Positions 13,274-21,834 of a stretch of 21,846 nucleotides of DNA are shown one piece after another. The notes under the pieces are model-generated. The model was not told the origin of the DNA, searched no databases, and saw only the letters and a list, made by a program, of their open reading frames with translations. The stretch's first letter is position 1, and every line of letters starts with the position of its first letter. The stretch is from JAGXOF01 sp046545575 (GTDB lineage: Bacteria > Chloroflexota > Dehalococcoidia > SZUA-161 > SpSt-899). The translations under genes and the position numbers were made by a program. The stretch spans positions 1-21,846 of the forward strand of contig JBKGZM010000028.1 of the NCBI GenBank assembly GCA_046545575.1, read 5' to 3'.

Positions 13274-14586
13274 TGGAATGGCCTCTGGCATTGTTGATCC
13301 TATTTGGTTGTCTCGTAATCCTGATGGCAACTGGCATGCCTGTGGCTTTTGCCTTTTTGGTCACTTGTTTAACGGGGTCGATTCTCTTCTGGGGGGGCTT
13401 GGCTGGCCTGGAACAGCTTGTCATGAGCATCTTTGGCTCGGTGACCACATTTTCCATTTTGCCGCTGCCTCTCTTTATCCTTATGGGCAACATCATTTTC
13501 GAGTCCGGGGTGGGGATCAAAATGGTGGACGCTATGGACAGGATAATGGGGCGCTTTCCCGCCAGGCTAAGTATCGTTGCTATCCTTGGTGGCTCTCTAC
13601 TTGGGACCATGATAGGCATTAGCGGGGGCACTCTGGCTATCCTTGGCAGAACTTTGGTGCCGGAAATGAGACGGCGAGGGTATAAAAATGCCATGAGTGT
13701 AGGTCCTATTGTTGCCACCGGGGCCCTAGCTGTGTTGATTCCTCCCAGTGCCTTTGCTGTTTTTCTGGGAGCCATTGCTGAGGTCTCTGTAGGTAAGCTT
13801 TTAATTGCCATAGTTCCTGTAGGCGTGCTGCTAGCTGTCTCTTTCTGCGTCTATATCATTGTTAGAAGTGTGTTGCAGCCTTCGCTTGCTCCTTCCTATG
13901 AGGTGAGTGCCTCATTGAAAGATAAACTGAATGCCCTCGTCCGCTACATTTTGCCGGCGGGGATAGTTATATTTGCTGCCATCGGGAGTGTATTTGTGGG
14001 GATTGCTACCCCATCCGAGGCGGCCGCTCTTGGTGCTATAGCCTGCTACCTGCTTGCAGCTTTCTATCGAAAGCTGGGCTGGCAGGCGGTGAGAAAATCC
14101 GCTTCATCTACGATGGATATTACCGTCATGGTATTCATGATCATCGTAGGGTCTATAAGCTTTAGCCAGATCCTCGCCAGTAGCGGAGCCGTGAGAGGAC
14201 TTATTGATCTGACGATGTCTTTAGACATGCCTCCCCTGGTAATTATTATAGCGACTTTGGTGGTTCTCCTGTTTTTGGGAGCTCTGGTAGATCCGGCCAG
14301 TATTGTCATGATCACTGTCCCCTTGTTTATCCCCATCGTTGAGGCTCTGGGGTTTAATACTCTGTGGTATGCTGTCTTGATGCTTCTTAGCATACAGCTG
14401 GGGCTCATCACTCCGCCATTTGGACTGGATGTCTATACGATGAAGGCCATAGCGCCGCCTGATATAAGCGCGGGTGATATTTTCCGTTCGGCTATGCCTT
14501 TCTTTGGAATAGCCATCCTGGTTCTGGCGTTTATTGTAGCCTTCCCTGAGATAGTGCTTTGGCTGCCGGGCATGATGATTCGCTGA
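13273..14586 (+). CDS. dctM: TRAP transporter large permease (DctM family)
   Basis: A 437-residue protein with about a dozen hydrophobic segments, the usual size for DctM. Characteristic stretches are LATGMPVAFAFLV written here as MATGMPVAFAFL near residue 18, PLPLFILMGNIIFESGV (62-78), GGSLLGTMIGISGGTLAILGRTLVPEM (105-131), TGALAVLIPPSAF (149-161), GIATPSEAAALG (244-255) and TPPFGLDVY (386-394). The sodium-coupled DctM subunit is the elevator-type translocator. It overlaps dctQ by one base (TAATG). Together with dctP this forms a complete TRAP system. The next gene is 130 bases downstream with no clear terminator between, so co-transcription is likely. Confidence 0.93.
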   Translation: MEWPLALLILFGCLVILMATGMPVAFAFLVTCLTGSILFWGGLAGLEQLVMSIFGSVTTFSILPLPLFILMGNIIFESGVGIKMVDAMDRIMGRFPARLSIVAILGGSLLGTMIGISGGTLAILGRTLVPEMRRRGYKNAMSVGPIVATGALAVLIPPSAFAVFLGAIAEVSVGKLLIAIVPVGVLLAVSFCVYIIVRSVLQPSLAPSYEVSASLKDKLNALVRYILPAGIVIFAAIGSVFVGIATPSEAAALGAIACYLLAAFYRKLGWQAVRKSASSTMDITVMVFMIIVGSISFSQILASSGAVRGLIDLTMSLDMPPLVIIIATLVVLLFLGALVDPASIVMITVPLFIPIVEALGFNTLWYAVLMLLSIQLGLITPPFGLDVYTMKAIAPPDISAGDIFRSAMPFFGIAILVLAFIVAFPEIVLWLPGMMIR

Positions 14587-14716
14587 TGTATATGTTATGA
14601 GATCTCTGCAGGCAAGCTAGAAAGAGGATTGCATGTAGTAGGCCCAAAATGATGGTTATAGTACGAATATGCAAAACAGGTTTTGATAAGCCGATAGGAC
14701 AGGAGGCAATGAAAGC

Positions 14717-16042
14717 ATGCAGAAAAACTGGGCAGACTTAACCCGAGAGGAAAGGCGGGAGGAACGATTCAGGAAGTGGCTTTCGCCTGATGTTACATTT
14801 GATAGCCCGGAAGCCGAGAAGGCATACAAGGAGCGAGTGACGCGGTTTATCAGGGCCATTACCCTGGAGGAGCCCGATCGCGTGCCGTTCATGTTACCAG
14901 TGGAGCATTTCCCGGCTTACAACGCGGGCTTTACGCTTAAGGATGTCATGTATGATTACGACAAGCTCCGAGAGGCATGGCTAAAGCTAATTCGGGACTT
15001 TGATTCGGATTCATTTATTGGTCCCAGTCTTGTTTTTCCGGCCAAAATATTCGAAACGATTAACTACAGATTGTTAAAGTGGCCAGGAGGAGGACTCCCT
15101 GACGGTACGCCTGCATACCAGTACGTTGAGGGCGAGTATATGACAGCGGATGAGTATGATGCCTTGATTAAGGATCCTGCTGATTACCTTTTGAGGACCT
15201 TTTTACCCCGTTCCGCGGGGGCCTTTGAAGGTTTCAGTAAGCTGGGCCCATTAACGCCATTTGTGGGCATACCGATTTTCTATATATCACAGTTTAGTGA
15301 TCCTGATATACGGGCCTCGGTACAGGCTCTTCTGGATGCTGGTCAACAAACCGAGAAATGGCTGGAAGTTGTTGGAGAAGTAGCTATAAAGGCGCAGGCG
15401 GCTGGCCTTCCCAATGTGTGGGGTGGCTTGTGCATGGCGCCTTTCGACGCGCTAGGGGATAACTTGAGGGGAACTAAAGGGATAATGATGGATATGTACA
15501 GGAGGCCGGAGAAAATCCTCGAGGCCACGGAACGGCTGGTTTCCATATTGGTTGATGAGTCCGTCGGTATGGCCAATGCCTCTGGATGTCCGATAATCTT
15601 TATACCGCTGCATAAAGGGACGGGCGGGTTTATGTCCAACAAACAATTTGAGACCTTCTACTGGCCTACCTTTAAGAAGGTTTTGATGGGGTTAATTGAT
15701 GAGGGACTTGTGCCCATGCCATTCGCCGAGGGTGACTACGAACCACGGTTGGAGGTCATTAAGGATATGCCCAGGGGCACTATGATCTGGTGGTTTGAGC
15801 AAATGAATATGGCCAGAGCCAAAGAGGTGCTTGGGGACACTGCGTGCATTGCCGGTAATCTACCGGTGTCAGTGTTGTCTACGGGCACACCCCAGCAGGT
15901 CAAGGAAAAGTGCCGTGAACTTATCGAGACCTGCGCTAAAGGCGGTGGTTATATCCTGACTGCAGGAGCAAGCCTCGATAAAGGGAATCCTGACAATCTG
16001 CATGCAATGATGGACGCTGCTAAAGAATACGGGGCGTATTAG
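14717..16042 (+). CDS. Uroporphyrinogen decarboxylase (URO-D/MtaA-fold) family protein
   Basis: A 441-residue TIM-barrel protein of the URO-D superfamily, which holds heme HemE and corrinoid:coenzyme methyltransferases such as MtaA and CmuA. Family landmarks are RFIRAITLEEPDRVPFM (43-59), the GGFMSNKQFETFYWP region (303-317), EGDYEPRLE (338-346) and the C-terminal GGGYILTAGASLDKGNPDN (409-427). The length exceeds HemE (about 350) and it lies in a catabolic cluster, so HemE is unlikely. The H-x-C plus distal Cys zinc set of MtaA-like methyltransferases is not evident: H299 is present, but the site near 416-418 is AGA, not a Cys. The ATG at 14717 has AGGAGG ten bases upstream. The gap to the next flavoenzyme gene is 25 bases. 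No corrinoid protein gene is nearby. Confidence 0.85.
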   Translation: MQKNWADLTREERREERFRKWLSPDVTFDSPEAEKAYKERVTRFIRAITLEEPDRVPFMLPVEHFPAYNAGFTLKDVMYDYDKLREAWLKLIRDFDSDSFIGPSLVFPAKIFETINYRLLKWPGGGLPDGTPAYQYVEGEYMTADEYDALIKDPADYLLRTFLPRSAGAFEGFSKLGPLTPFVGIPIFYISQFSDPDIRASVQALLDAGQQTEKWLEVVGEVAIKAQAAGLPNVWGGLCMAPFDALGDNLRGTKGIMMDMYRRPEKILEATERLVSILVDESVGMANASGCPIIFIPLHKGTGGFMSNKQFETFYWPTFKKVLMGLIDEGLVPMPFAEGDYEPRLEVIKDMPRGTMIWWFEQMNMARAKEVLGDTACIAGNLPVSVLSTGTPQQVKEKCRELIETCAKGGGYILTAGASLDKGNPDNLHAMMDAAKEYGAY

Positions 16043-16067
16043 AAGGACCTCTCTTGGGGAGCAAACG

Positions 16068-18173
16068 ATGTCTGATAATAAATTCGAAAAAGTACTCGAA
16101 CCCGGGTATATAGGACCGGTAAAGACCAGAAACAGGATACTGAAATCAGCTGCGGGGATGCTTCTATGGCATGAAAATGACCTGCATATGAGGGAAGAGG
16201 TAAAGGCCTACTATGAACGCTTTGCCAGGGGAGGAGTGGGACTAATCATTGTCGAATCCGTTACTGTGGATTACCCGAAGGGAGCCAGGTATAGAAATCG
16301 CTATCGTCTTGATGACGACAAATATATCGAAGGGTTGAAGGAACTGGTCGAGGTAATTCACAAACATAATTGCCCCACCTTTCTGAATTTCAACCATGAT
16401 GGTCCGTGGCAGGTTCACTGGGGTCCGCATGCGAACGATCCGCTTTATGAGGGCCCCCCGATAGCGGCTTCTCCCACGTATCTCCCCGGCTTTTCTCGCG
16501 ATCATCATAATGAGAAGCCACGGGTACTGAGCATCCCCGAGATAGAGGATATAGTCGACAAATTTGCAAACTCGGCCGAGAGGGCAAAGAAGGCCGGGTT
16601 CGACGGGATCGACATAAATGCCGGGAGCAGCCACCTTTTCCACAACTTCCTGTCACCATTCTGGAACAAGAGGGAAGATATTTACGGCGGCAGTCTTGAA
16701 AACCGGTCACGACTTCTTGTGCAGGTTATAGAAGAGATAAAGAGACGGCTGGGAAAGGAGTTCCCGATATCGATAATCATAAACGGGATAGAGATGGGGC
16801 AGGCAATCGGAGTGGACAACAGTGCATGTCTGACGCCCGAGGAGAGCCGCCGGGCGGCAGCGCTGTTCGAGCAAGCCGGCGCAGATGCCGTGCAGGTGAG
16901 GAGCCACTGGCTTGGCTGGCATGTCGGAAGTTTTATTCCGGATGCCTTTTTCCACCCGGACCCTCCTGTGCCGATCAATGAAATGCCGAAGGAATATAAT
17001 GCCAAGGGCAGGGGCGCTGGAGTGAATATTTTTCTTGCGGCTGGCATGAAGAAGGCATTATCCATACCTGTTACAGTAGTGGGAAGGATGGATTGGGAGC
17101 TTGGCGAGAAGGCCATAAGGGATGGGTCAGCTGACTTCATTGCCATGACCAGGCGGCTTCATGCCGATCCTGAGTTTCCCAACAAGCTGGCCGGGGGCAG
17201 AGTAAAAGACATTGCTCCCTGCACAGCCTGCGGTTCCTGTCTCGGATCAAGCGCTAGATGCAGGATAAACGGTCTGTCAGGCACTACTCATATAAGTCTC
17301 GGCGAAGCGAATAAGAGGAAGAAAGTGCTTGTGATCGGTGGTGGGCCCGCTGGGATGGAGGCTGCAAGGGCATCCGCAGTTCGCGGTCACAAAGTAAGTC
17401 TCTATGAGAAATTGCCCCGCCTTGGGGGACTTCTGCCCATCGCCGCAGTGGTGAAAGGCAACTCGCCGGAAAACCTGCCTTTATTGGTGGATTATTTCGA
17501 ACGGCAGCTCAAGAACCTGGACGTAGATGTCCACCTCGGCAAAGAAGCCGACCTTTCTACTGTGGAGAGCGAGAGGCCCGATGTGGTTTTCGTAGCTGCA
17601 GGCGGTGCATATGCGCCTTCGCCGGATATCCCCGGCATAGAAAGAAAGAAGGTTGTTAGCAGCAGTGACCTGCATAGAAGGCTTAAATTCTTCCTCAGGT
17701 TTTTCAGCCCGGGCGTATTAAGGTGGCTTACCAAATTCTATATACCGGTAGGGAAAAAGGTTGTTATTATAGGCAGCGGTTATCATGCATGCGAATTGGC
17801 GGAGTTTCTCACAAAGCGTGGCAGAAAGGTGACCATAGTTGCAAAAGAAGAGACGATAGGTTTAGATCTGGCCCATCCTATGGCGGAACACCTCTTCCCG
17901 TGGTTTGAGAGGAACGGAGTAAGCCTGATCACCGGGGTAAAGGAATACGAGCAAATTACCGAGGAAGGGCTCATCATTATCGATAGTGAGGGCGAAAGGA
18001 GAACCCTTGAAGACGATTCCATAATCCCGGCCTTTCCACTTATGCCCAATACAGAGATGATAGATGTTCTCCAGGGGAAGGTGCCTGAAGTTTATGCTCT
18101 CGGGGATTGCAAAAGCCCTTCTATCATAATGGATGCTGTAGGCGATGGTACGCTTTCCGCAATAGGTATATAA
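16068..18173 (+). CDS. OYE-type FMN/FAD/4Fe-4S NADH:flavin oxidoreductase with altered active site
   Basis: A 701-residue multidomain reductase of the 2,4-dienoyl-CoA reductase/BaiCD/trimethylamine dehydrogenase type. Residues 1-375 are the FMN-binding TIM barrel (ending GDYxGGS-like YGGSLENRSRL, 206-216). Fe-S cysteines are C385, C388, C391 and C398. The FAD motif GGGPAGMEAA is at 424-433 and the NAD(P)H motif IIGSGYHACELAEF at 567-580. Electrons would pass from NAD(P)H through FAD and Fe-S to FMN and then to an enone-like substrate. The usual substrate-binding H-x-x-H is replaced: the aligned stretch is INAGSSHL, giving N184 and S187. The gap before the fourth cysteine is short (six residues). 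Ribosome binding site GGGGAG. A second family member follows after 53 bases. Confidence 0.9.
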   Translation: MSDNKFEKVLEPGYIGPVKTRNRILKSAAGMLLWHENDLHMREEVKAYYERFARGGVGLIIVESVTVDYPKGARYRNRYRLDDDKYIEGLKELVEVIHKHNCPTFLNFNHDGPWQVHWGPHANDPLYEGPPIAASPTYLPGFSRDHHNEKPRVLSIPEIEDIVDKFANSAERAKKAGFDGIDINAGSSHLFHNFLSPFWNKREDIYGGSLENRSRLLVQVIEEIKRRLGKEFPISIIINGIEMGQAIGVDNSACLTPEESRRAAALFEQAGADAVQVRSHWLGWHVGSFIPDAFFHPDPPVPINEMPKEYNAKGRGAGVNIFLAAGMKKALSIPVTVVGRMDWELGEKAIRDGSADFIAMTRRLHADPEFPNKLAGGRVKDIAPCTACGSCLGSSARCRINGLSGTTHISLGEANKRKKVLVIGGGPAGMEAARASAVRGHKVSLYEKLPRLGGLLPIAAVVKGNSPENLPLLVDYFERQLKNLDVDVHLGKEADLSTVESERPDVVFVAAGGAYAPSPDIPGIERKKVVSSSDLHRRLKFFLRFFSPGVLRWLTKFYIPVGKKVVIIGSGYHACELAEFLTKRGRKVTIVAKEETIGLDLAHPMAEHLFPWFERNGVSLITGVKEYEQITEEGLIIIDSEGERRTLEDDSIIPAFPLMPNTEMIDVLQGKVPEVYALGDCKSPSIIMDAVGDGTLSAIGI

Positions 18174-18226
18174 AGTTTTGAGGAGTTATGATCTCAATAT
18201 CGAATCGTAGTTAAGGATGGTGGAAA

Positions 18227-20209
18227 ATGAAATCCGATAAGCTATTATCCCCGATAAGAATTGGTAACGCTGAGATCAGAAATAGAGTTGAACTGGCTCC
18301 TGCGGTACCGTGCCTGGCTACGGCAGATGGTCTTGTAACCGAGGAGATGATTGCCTACTACCGGTCTCTTGCAGAAGGAGGGACGGGCATTGTCACAATA
18401 GGCGATAGCGCTGTGGATTTTGATTATGCGAAAAATCATGAACGCCAGTTGAACCTTGGCGATGAGAGAGTGGTCGAGGGCTTGATTAGACTTGTCGATG
18501 CCATCCACGAAGGCGGGGCAAAAGCGTCGATAGAGCTGGATCATGGTGGGAAGGTTGCCTCAGCAGGACTTATTGGCAAACCTCCCCTTGCTCCGTCTCC
18601 GATTCCGTCTCAGATACAGGCTCTGGAGGCTGAAAAGACGGGTGACAAGTCGGGACTTCAGCTTACTGAGATGACGTATGACCACATCAACATGGTGATC
18701 AATAATTTCGCGGAAGCGGCTCACAGGTGTCTCCGCGCAGGGTTTGAGATGGTGATGGTTCATGGTGCACACGGGCAATTGCTGGGGCAGTTTGTCTCGC
18801 CGAGTTCCAACAGGAGGACAGATGAGTATGGAGGCAGCCTGCAAAACAGGGCACGATTTGTTGTCGAAGTCCTTGATGCCATCAGGGAGAGGGTCGGCGA
18901 CAAATTGGCCCTTGAATACAGGATAAGCGGCGAGGAATTGGTGGAAGACGGAATGTCACTCAGTGACACCATTGAATTCGCCAAAATGATCGAAGATAGA
19001 ATCGACTTGCTTCATGTCTCGGCGGGGCTTATCTCAAATATTGATACCCAGCCCAGAGTTATACCTCCAATGTACTTGCCCCGGGGCATGAATATCGGCT
19101 ATGCCGAGGAGATAAAGAAATCGGTTACTGTACCGGTGGCTGTCGTTGGAGGCATTGACCTTGAGATGGCTGAGACGATTATCGAAAAGGACAAAGCCGA
19201 TGTCGTTGCCATGGTCCGCAGCATCCTTGCGGACCCGGAATGTGTCAACAAGCTTGCCCGGGGGGAGAAAGCGGATATCAGGCCATGCCTGAGGTGCAGT
19301 GAATGTACCAGGCGAACGGCCCCACCGCTGTTTAGTCCAATTCGGTGTGCGGTCAACCCTACACTTGGCAGGGAGACTGAATACCCTGATATTCCCCCGG
19401 CGGAAAGGGGAAAGAGGGTGGTCGTTATTGGTGGCGGACCCGCGGGAATGCAGGCTGCGATAACGGCCGCTTCGAGAGGGCACGAGGTAGTTCTGTACGA
19501 GAAAGAGGAATCTCTCGGGGGAGCCTTAAATTTGGCAATGGTTCCTCCCTTCAAGGATGATATCAGAAAGTATACCGACTGGCTGGTTGCTCAAACAAAA
19601 AAGACCTCAGGTGTAGATATCAGATTACACACCGAGGCCACGGTTGACGAGATACGCAGAGAAAAGCCCGATGTGGTGATTGTAGCTGTGGGGGCTGAGC
19701 CCCTGGTTCCGAACATCCCCGGAATAAGGAATCCAAACGTTGTTTCTGTGGAAGATGTGCTCGCACAACGAGCGCAAGCAGGAGAGAGAGTAGTGATAGC
19801 CGGCGGGGGGCTCACTGCATGCGAAACAGCTTTATTCTTTGCCCAACAGAAGAAGACGGTAACCGTGATCGATATGCTCACGCTGGATGAACTTATTGAG
19901 GAGCACCGTGCCAATTACAGGGTAGTGATGGGCTTGATGAAGGAAGAGGGAGTTACCCTTAACTTGGGACTAAGAATAGGAGAGATCACTGAGGAAGATG
20001 TCCTGGTAAGCGATGGGCAGGGGAATAAAACGGCAATACCGGCTGATACGGTGGTATTGTGTTTAGGGTCAAGGCCGAATGGATCATTTGCTGATTCGAT
20101 TCAACAAAAGGATCTAGCCCCCGAAGTCTATGTAGTTGGTGACTGTGTTGATCCCGGGAGGGTGGTTGATGCAGTTCATAGCGCCTTTGATGTTGCGGTA
20201 GCGATTTGA
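18227..20209 (+). CDS. OYE-type FMN/FAD/4Fe-4S NADH:flavin oxidoreductase with canonical active site
   Basis: A 660-residue paralogue of the preceding reductase. The TIM barrel (1-350) keeps the canonical VHGAHGQLLGQF segment with H179 and H182, and FVSPSSNRRTDEYGGSLQNRARF. Fe-S cysteines are C354, C357, C360 and C374 with the usual long last gap, followed by NPTLGRE. FAD motif GGGPAGMQAA is at 402-411 and the second nucleotide motif IAGGGLTACETALF at 524-537. This is the size and layout of 2,4-dienoyl-CoA reductase FadH and bile-acid BaiH/BaiCD enzymes, which reduce conjugated double bonds. It ends the TRAP/URO-D cluster and is followed by a strong hairpin. The ribosome binding site is weak (GGATGGTGG). 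Substrate unknown. Confidence 0.9.
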   Translation: MKSDKLLSPIRIGNAEIRNRVELAPAVPCLATADGLVTEEMIAYYRSLAEGGTGIVTIGDSAVDFDYAKNHERQLNLGDERVVEGLIRLVDAIHEGGAKASIELDHGGKVASAGLIGKPPLAPSPIPSQIQALEAEKTGDKSGLQLTEMTYDHINMVINNFAEAAHRCLRAGFEMVMVHGAHGQLLGQFVSPSSNRRTDEYGGSLQNRARFVVEVLDAIRERVGDKLALEYRISGEELVEDGMSLSDTIEFAKMIEDRIDLLHVSAGLISNIDTQPRVIPPMYLPRGMNIGYAEEIKKSVTVPVAVVGGIDLEMAETIIEKDKADVVAMVRSILADPECVNKLARGEKADIRPCLRCSECTRRTAPPLFSPIRCAVNPTLGRETEYPDIPPAERGKRVVVIGGGPAGMQAAITAASRGHEVVLYEKEESLGGALNLAMVPPFKDDIRKYTDWLVAQTKKTSGVDIRLHTEATVDEIRREKPDVVIVAVGAEPLVPNIPGIRNPNVVSVEDVLAQRAQAGERVVIAGGGLTACETALFFAQQKKTVTVIDMLTLDELIEEHRANYRVVMGLMKEEGVTLNLGLRIGEITEEDVLVSDGQGNKTAIPADTVVLCLGSRPNGSFADSIQQKDLAPEVYVVGDCVDPGRVVDAVHSAFDVAVAI

Positions 20210-20222
20210 TGAAACTTCTGAT

Positions 20223-20265
20223 GTGAAAAATGAGAGGGGAGCTTAGATTCCCTCTCATTTTTCAC
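20223..20265. terminator. Bidirectional terminator between the OYE and DUF169 operons
   Basis: A perfect 16-bp stem: GTGAAAAATGAGAGGG (20223-20238) with its inverse (20250-20265), loop 11 bases. The A-rich foot on one arm gives a T-rich tail on the other for either strand. It sits 14 bases after the plus-strand stop and 28 bases from the convergent minus-strand stop, ideal for ending both transcripts. Confidence 0.8.
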
Positions 20266-20292
20266 TTGGTTTGATTTATGAGAGAAAGCCCT

Positions 20293-21048
20293 TTACGGGT
20301 TTCCAAACTCCTGAGCTAGCTCTTCCATAATTTTCTTATCCCGAGCGAAGAATTCCTCTCGTGTATCACGATACGCAGGAAGAACCCATTCCATTTCCTG
20401 AAGGTTTTGTGCTATGGTTGGTATCCACTGATAGGGGATAGATATGACTGACAAGCCCTCCGGAAATGTGTGCCTTGCCTTCATTCCGAAAGCCATCCCG
20501 GTCGTCGTATGGTTAACTTTACCTTCCAGGTATGGATAGATGAACATCCAGCTGCATGCTCCCACGTTTGAGATCTTACTAACCCACAGTTCACCTGTCG
20601 AATAGCTCATCGCTCTCATCACGATTTCTGCCTGGCTTGTAGTGGTTACAAGGATTAAGAGGTCGGGGTCGAATGGTAGTTTATCCAGTGTGGAGAAAGC
20701 CACGTAGTTAGCGGATCCCTTCTCCAGTTTCGGGCCCTCCTTAGTGATCCTTCTGTTGGCTCTGGCGTCTTGGAAAATACCGTACTTGGGGCCTACCTGC
20801 CCGCTTGCCCCAATTGGTGAGGGGTCTACCATTCCGAGGGCAAAGCTCCCCCCGCAGTTCTCGTTTTCGCTTGTGATGTAGAATGGGGTCCCTCTATCCT
20901 GTGCTTCTTTTGGCATTTCGCACAGGGCCATGGTTTTGTCCAGTTGTTCTATTCCTTCGGGTTTCCCGAGCATAAACTTGACACCCACGGGTGCTCTTTC
21001 TGAATCGAGTTTGCCGTAGATGGAGAGATCAGTTTGGGCCGGTTTCAT
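20293..21048 (-). CDS. DUF169 family protein (second of tandem pair)
   Basis: A 251-residue DUF169 protein. Recognisable family stretches are RAPVGVKFMLGKPEGIE (18-34), the C43 region (ALCEMPKEAQ), C65 in ENCGGSFALGM, and YVAFSTLDKLPFDPDLLILVTTTSQAEIVMRAMSY (115-149), then C165 in GACSWMFIYPY. Function of the family is not established; it is frequent in anaerobes and methanogens and its few cysteines suggest a metal, cofactor or redox role. There is no signal peptide or membrane segment. The ATG at 21048 has AGGAGGT. It lies 33 bases after a clear paralogue, with which C43, C65 and C165 are conserved. The two genes form an operon convergent with the flavoenzyme cluster. Confidence 0.85.
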   Translation of the reverse strand: MKPAQTDLSIYGKLDSERAPVGVKFMLGKPEGIEQLDKTMALCEMPKEAQDRGTPFYITSENENCGGSFALGMVDPSPIGASGQVGPKYGIFQDARANRRITKEGPKLEKGSANYVAFSTLDKLPFDPDLLILVTTTSQAEIVMRAMSYSTGELWVSKISNVGACSWMFIYPYLEGKVNHTTTGMAFGMKARHTFPEGLSVISIPYQWIPTIAQNLQEMEWVLPAYRDTREEFFARDKKIMEELAQEFGNP

Positions 21049-21081
21049 AATAACCTCCTGAAAGATTTATTTCGCAGATCC

Positions 21082-21834
21082 TTAACCGTTTGCATATTCC
21101 TGATTTATTTCCTGCATAACCTTTTGGGAATAGTCTCCCCTTTCCTCTTCACTTAAACTATACATTGGAAGAACCCAGTCCATATTTTCAAGATTCTCCG
21201 TTACCATAGGGAGTAAGTCATAAGGAATTGATATAAGCAGGTAGCCTTCAGGCAGCAACTTCTTTGTTTTCAGTCCGTAACCGAGGCCGGTAACCGTGTA
21301 GTTCGGTTCACCACTAATAAATGGATAGACGAAGATCCATGCACATGAGATAACCGGAGTGCTCCTGGTAGACAGCATTTTCCCGGTCGAATAGGTTATT
21401 GCCCTCAGTATAATCTCTGCCTGGCTTGGGGTGGCCGTAATGACCAGCACATCGGGATCGAATGACAACTGGTCTACAGCGGAGAAAGCCACATATCTCA
21501 CAGTGTTTTTGGCGAGTTTCGGGAGGTACTGATAGATTCTCCTGTTAGCCCGTGCTTCTTGATAGATTTTTTCCTTTGCTCCTATCTGACCGCTCTCGAA
21601 AATCGGTTCGGGGTCTTTCATGCCCAGTACCAGTGGTCCCATGCATGCGAAGTTATCCTGTGCGGCGTAAAAGGGACTTCTCCCTTGAGCTTCCGCGAAC
21701 ATCGCGCAAAAGGCCATGTCCTTGTCCAGTTTCTCGAGCCCATCGGGTTTATTAAGCAGGAACTTAATCCCTATGGGTTTTCTTTCGAACTCAAATTTGT
21801 CGAACACTGAGTAATCTCTTAGGGGTGAACCCAA
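21082..21834 (-). CDS. DUF169 family protein (first of tandem pair)
   Basis: A 250-residue paralogue of the following gene, alignable over its whole length: ERKPIGIKFLLNKPDGLEKLDKDMAFC matches ERAPVGVKFMLGKPEGIEQLDKTMALC closely. The matching cysteines are C43, C64 and C164. The YQEARANRRI stretch is shared almost exactly. The start is a TTG at 21834, five bases after AAGGAGG at the very end of the window; no ATG is available near it. Any promoter lies outside the window, so an additional upstream gene in the same operon cannot be excluded. Function unknown; the duplication suggests a heterodimer or two related ligands. Confidence 0.83.
   Translation of the reverse strand: MGSPLRDYSVFDKFEFERKPIGIKFLLNKPDGLEKLDKDMAFCAMFAEAQGRSPFYAAQDNFACMGPLVLGMKDPEPIFESGQIGAKEKIYQEARANRRIYQYLPKLAKNTVRYVAFSAVDQLSFDPDVLVITATPSQAEIILRAITYSTGKMLSTRSTPVISCAWIFVYPFISGEPNYTVTGLGYGLKTKKLLPEGYLLISIPYDLLPMVTENLENMDWVLPMYSLSEEERGDYSQKVMQEINQEYANG

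Noticed and set aside
13203..13811. 202-codon minus-strand frame over dctQ and dctM
   Set aside because: Antisense to two clear membrane proteins; no start signal and no family resemblance.
14709..14741. Alternative ATG for the URO-D gene at 14709
   Set aside because: It is out of frame with the long protein, only two bases from the Shine-Dalgarno, and stops after ten codons.
14717..16042. HemE (true uroporphyrinogen decarboxylase)
   Set aside because: Too long, lacks other heme genes nearby, and its sequence motifs match the catabolic/methyltransferase-like branch.
18188..18214. Eight-codon frame after GAGGAG between the two OYE genes
   Set aside because: Spacing to the ATG is too short and the peptide is trivial; probably chance.
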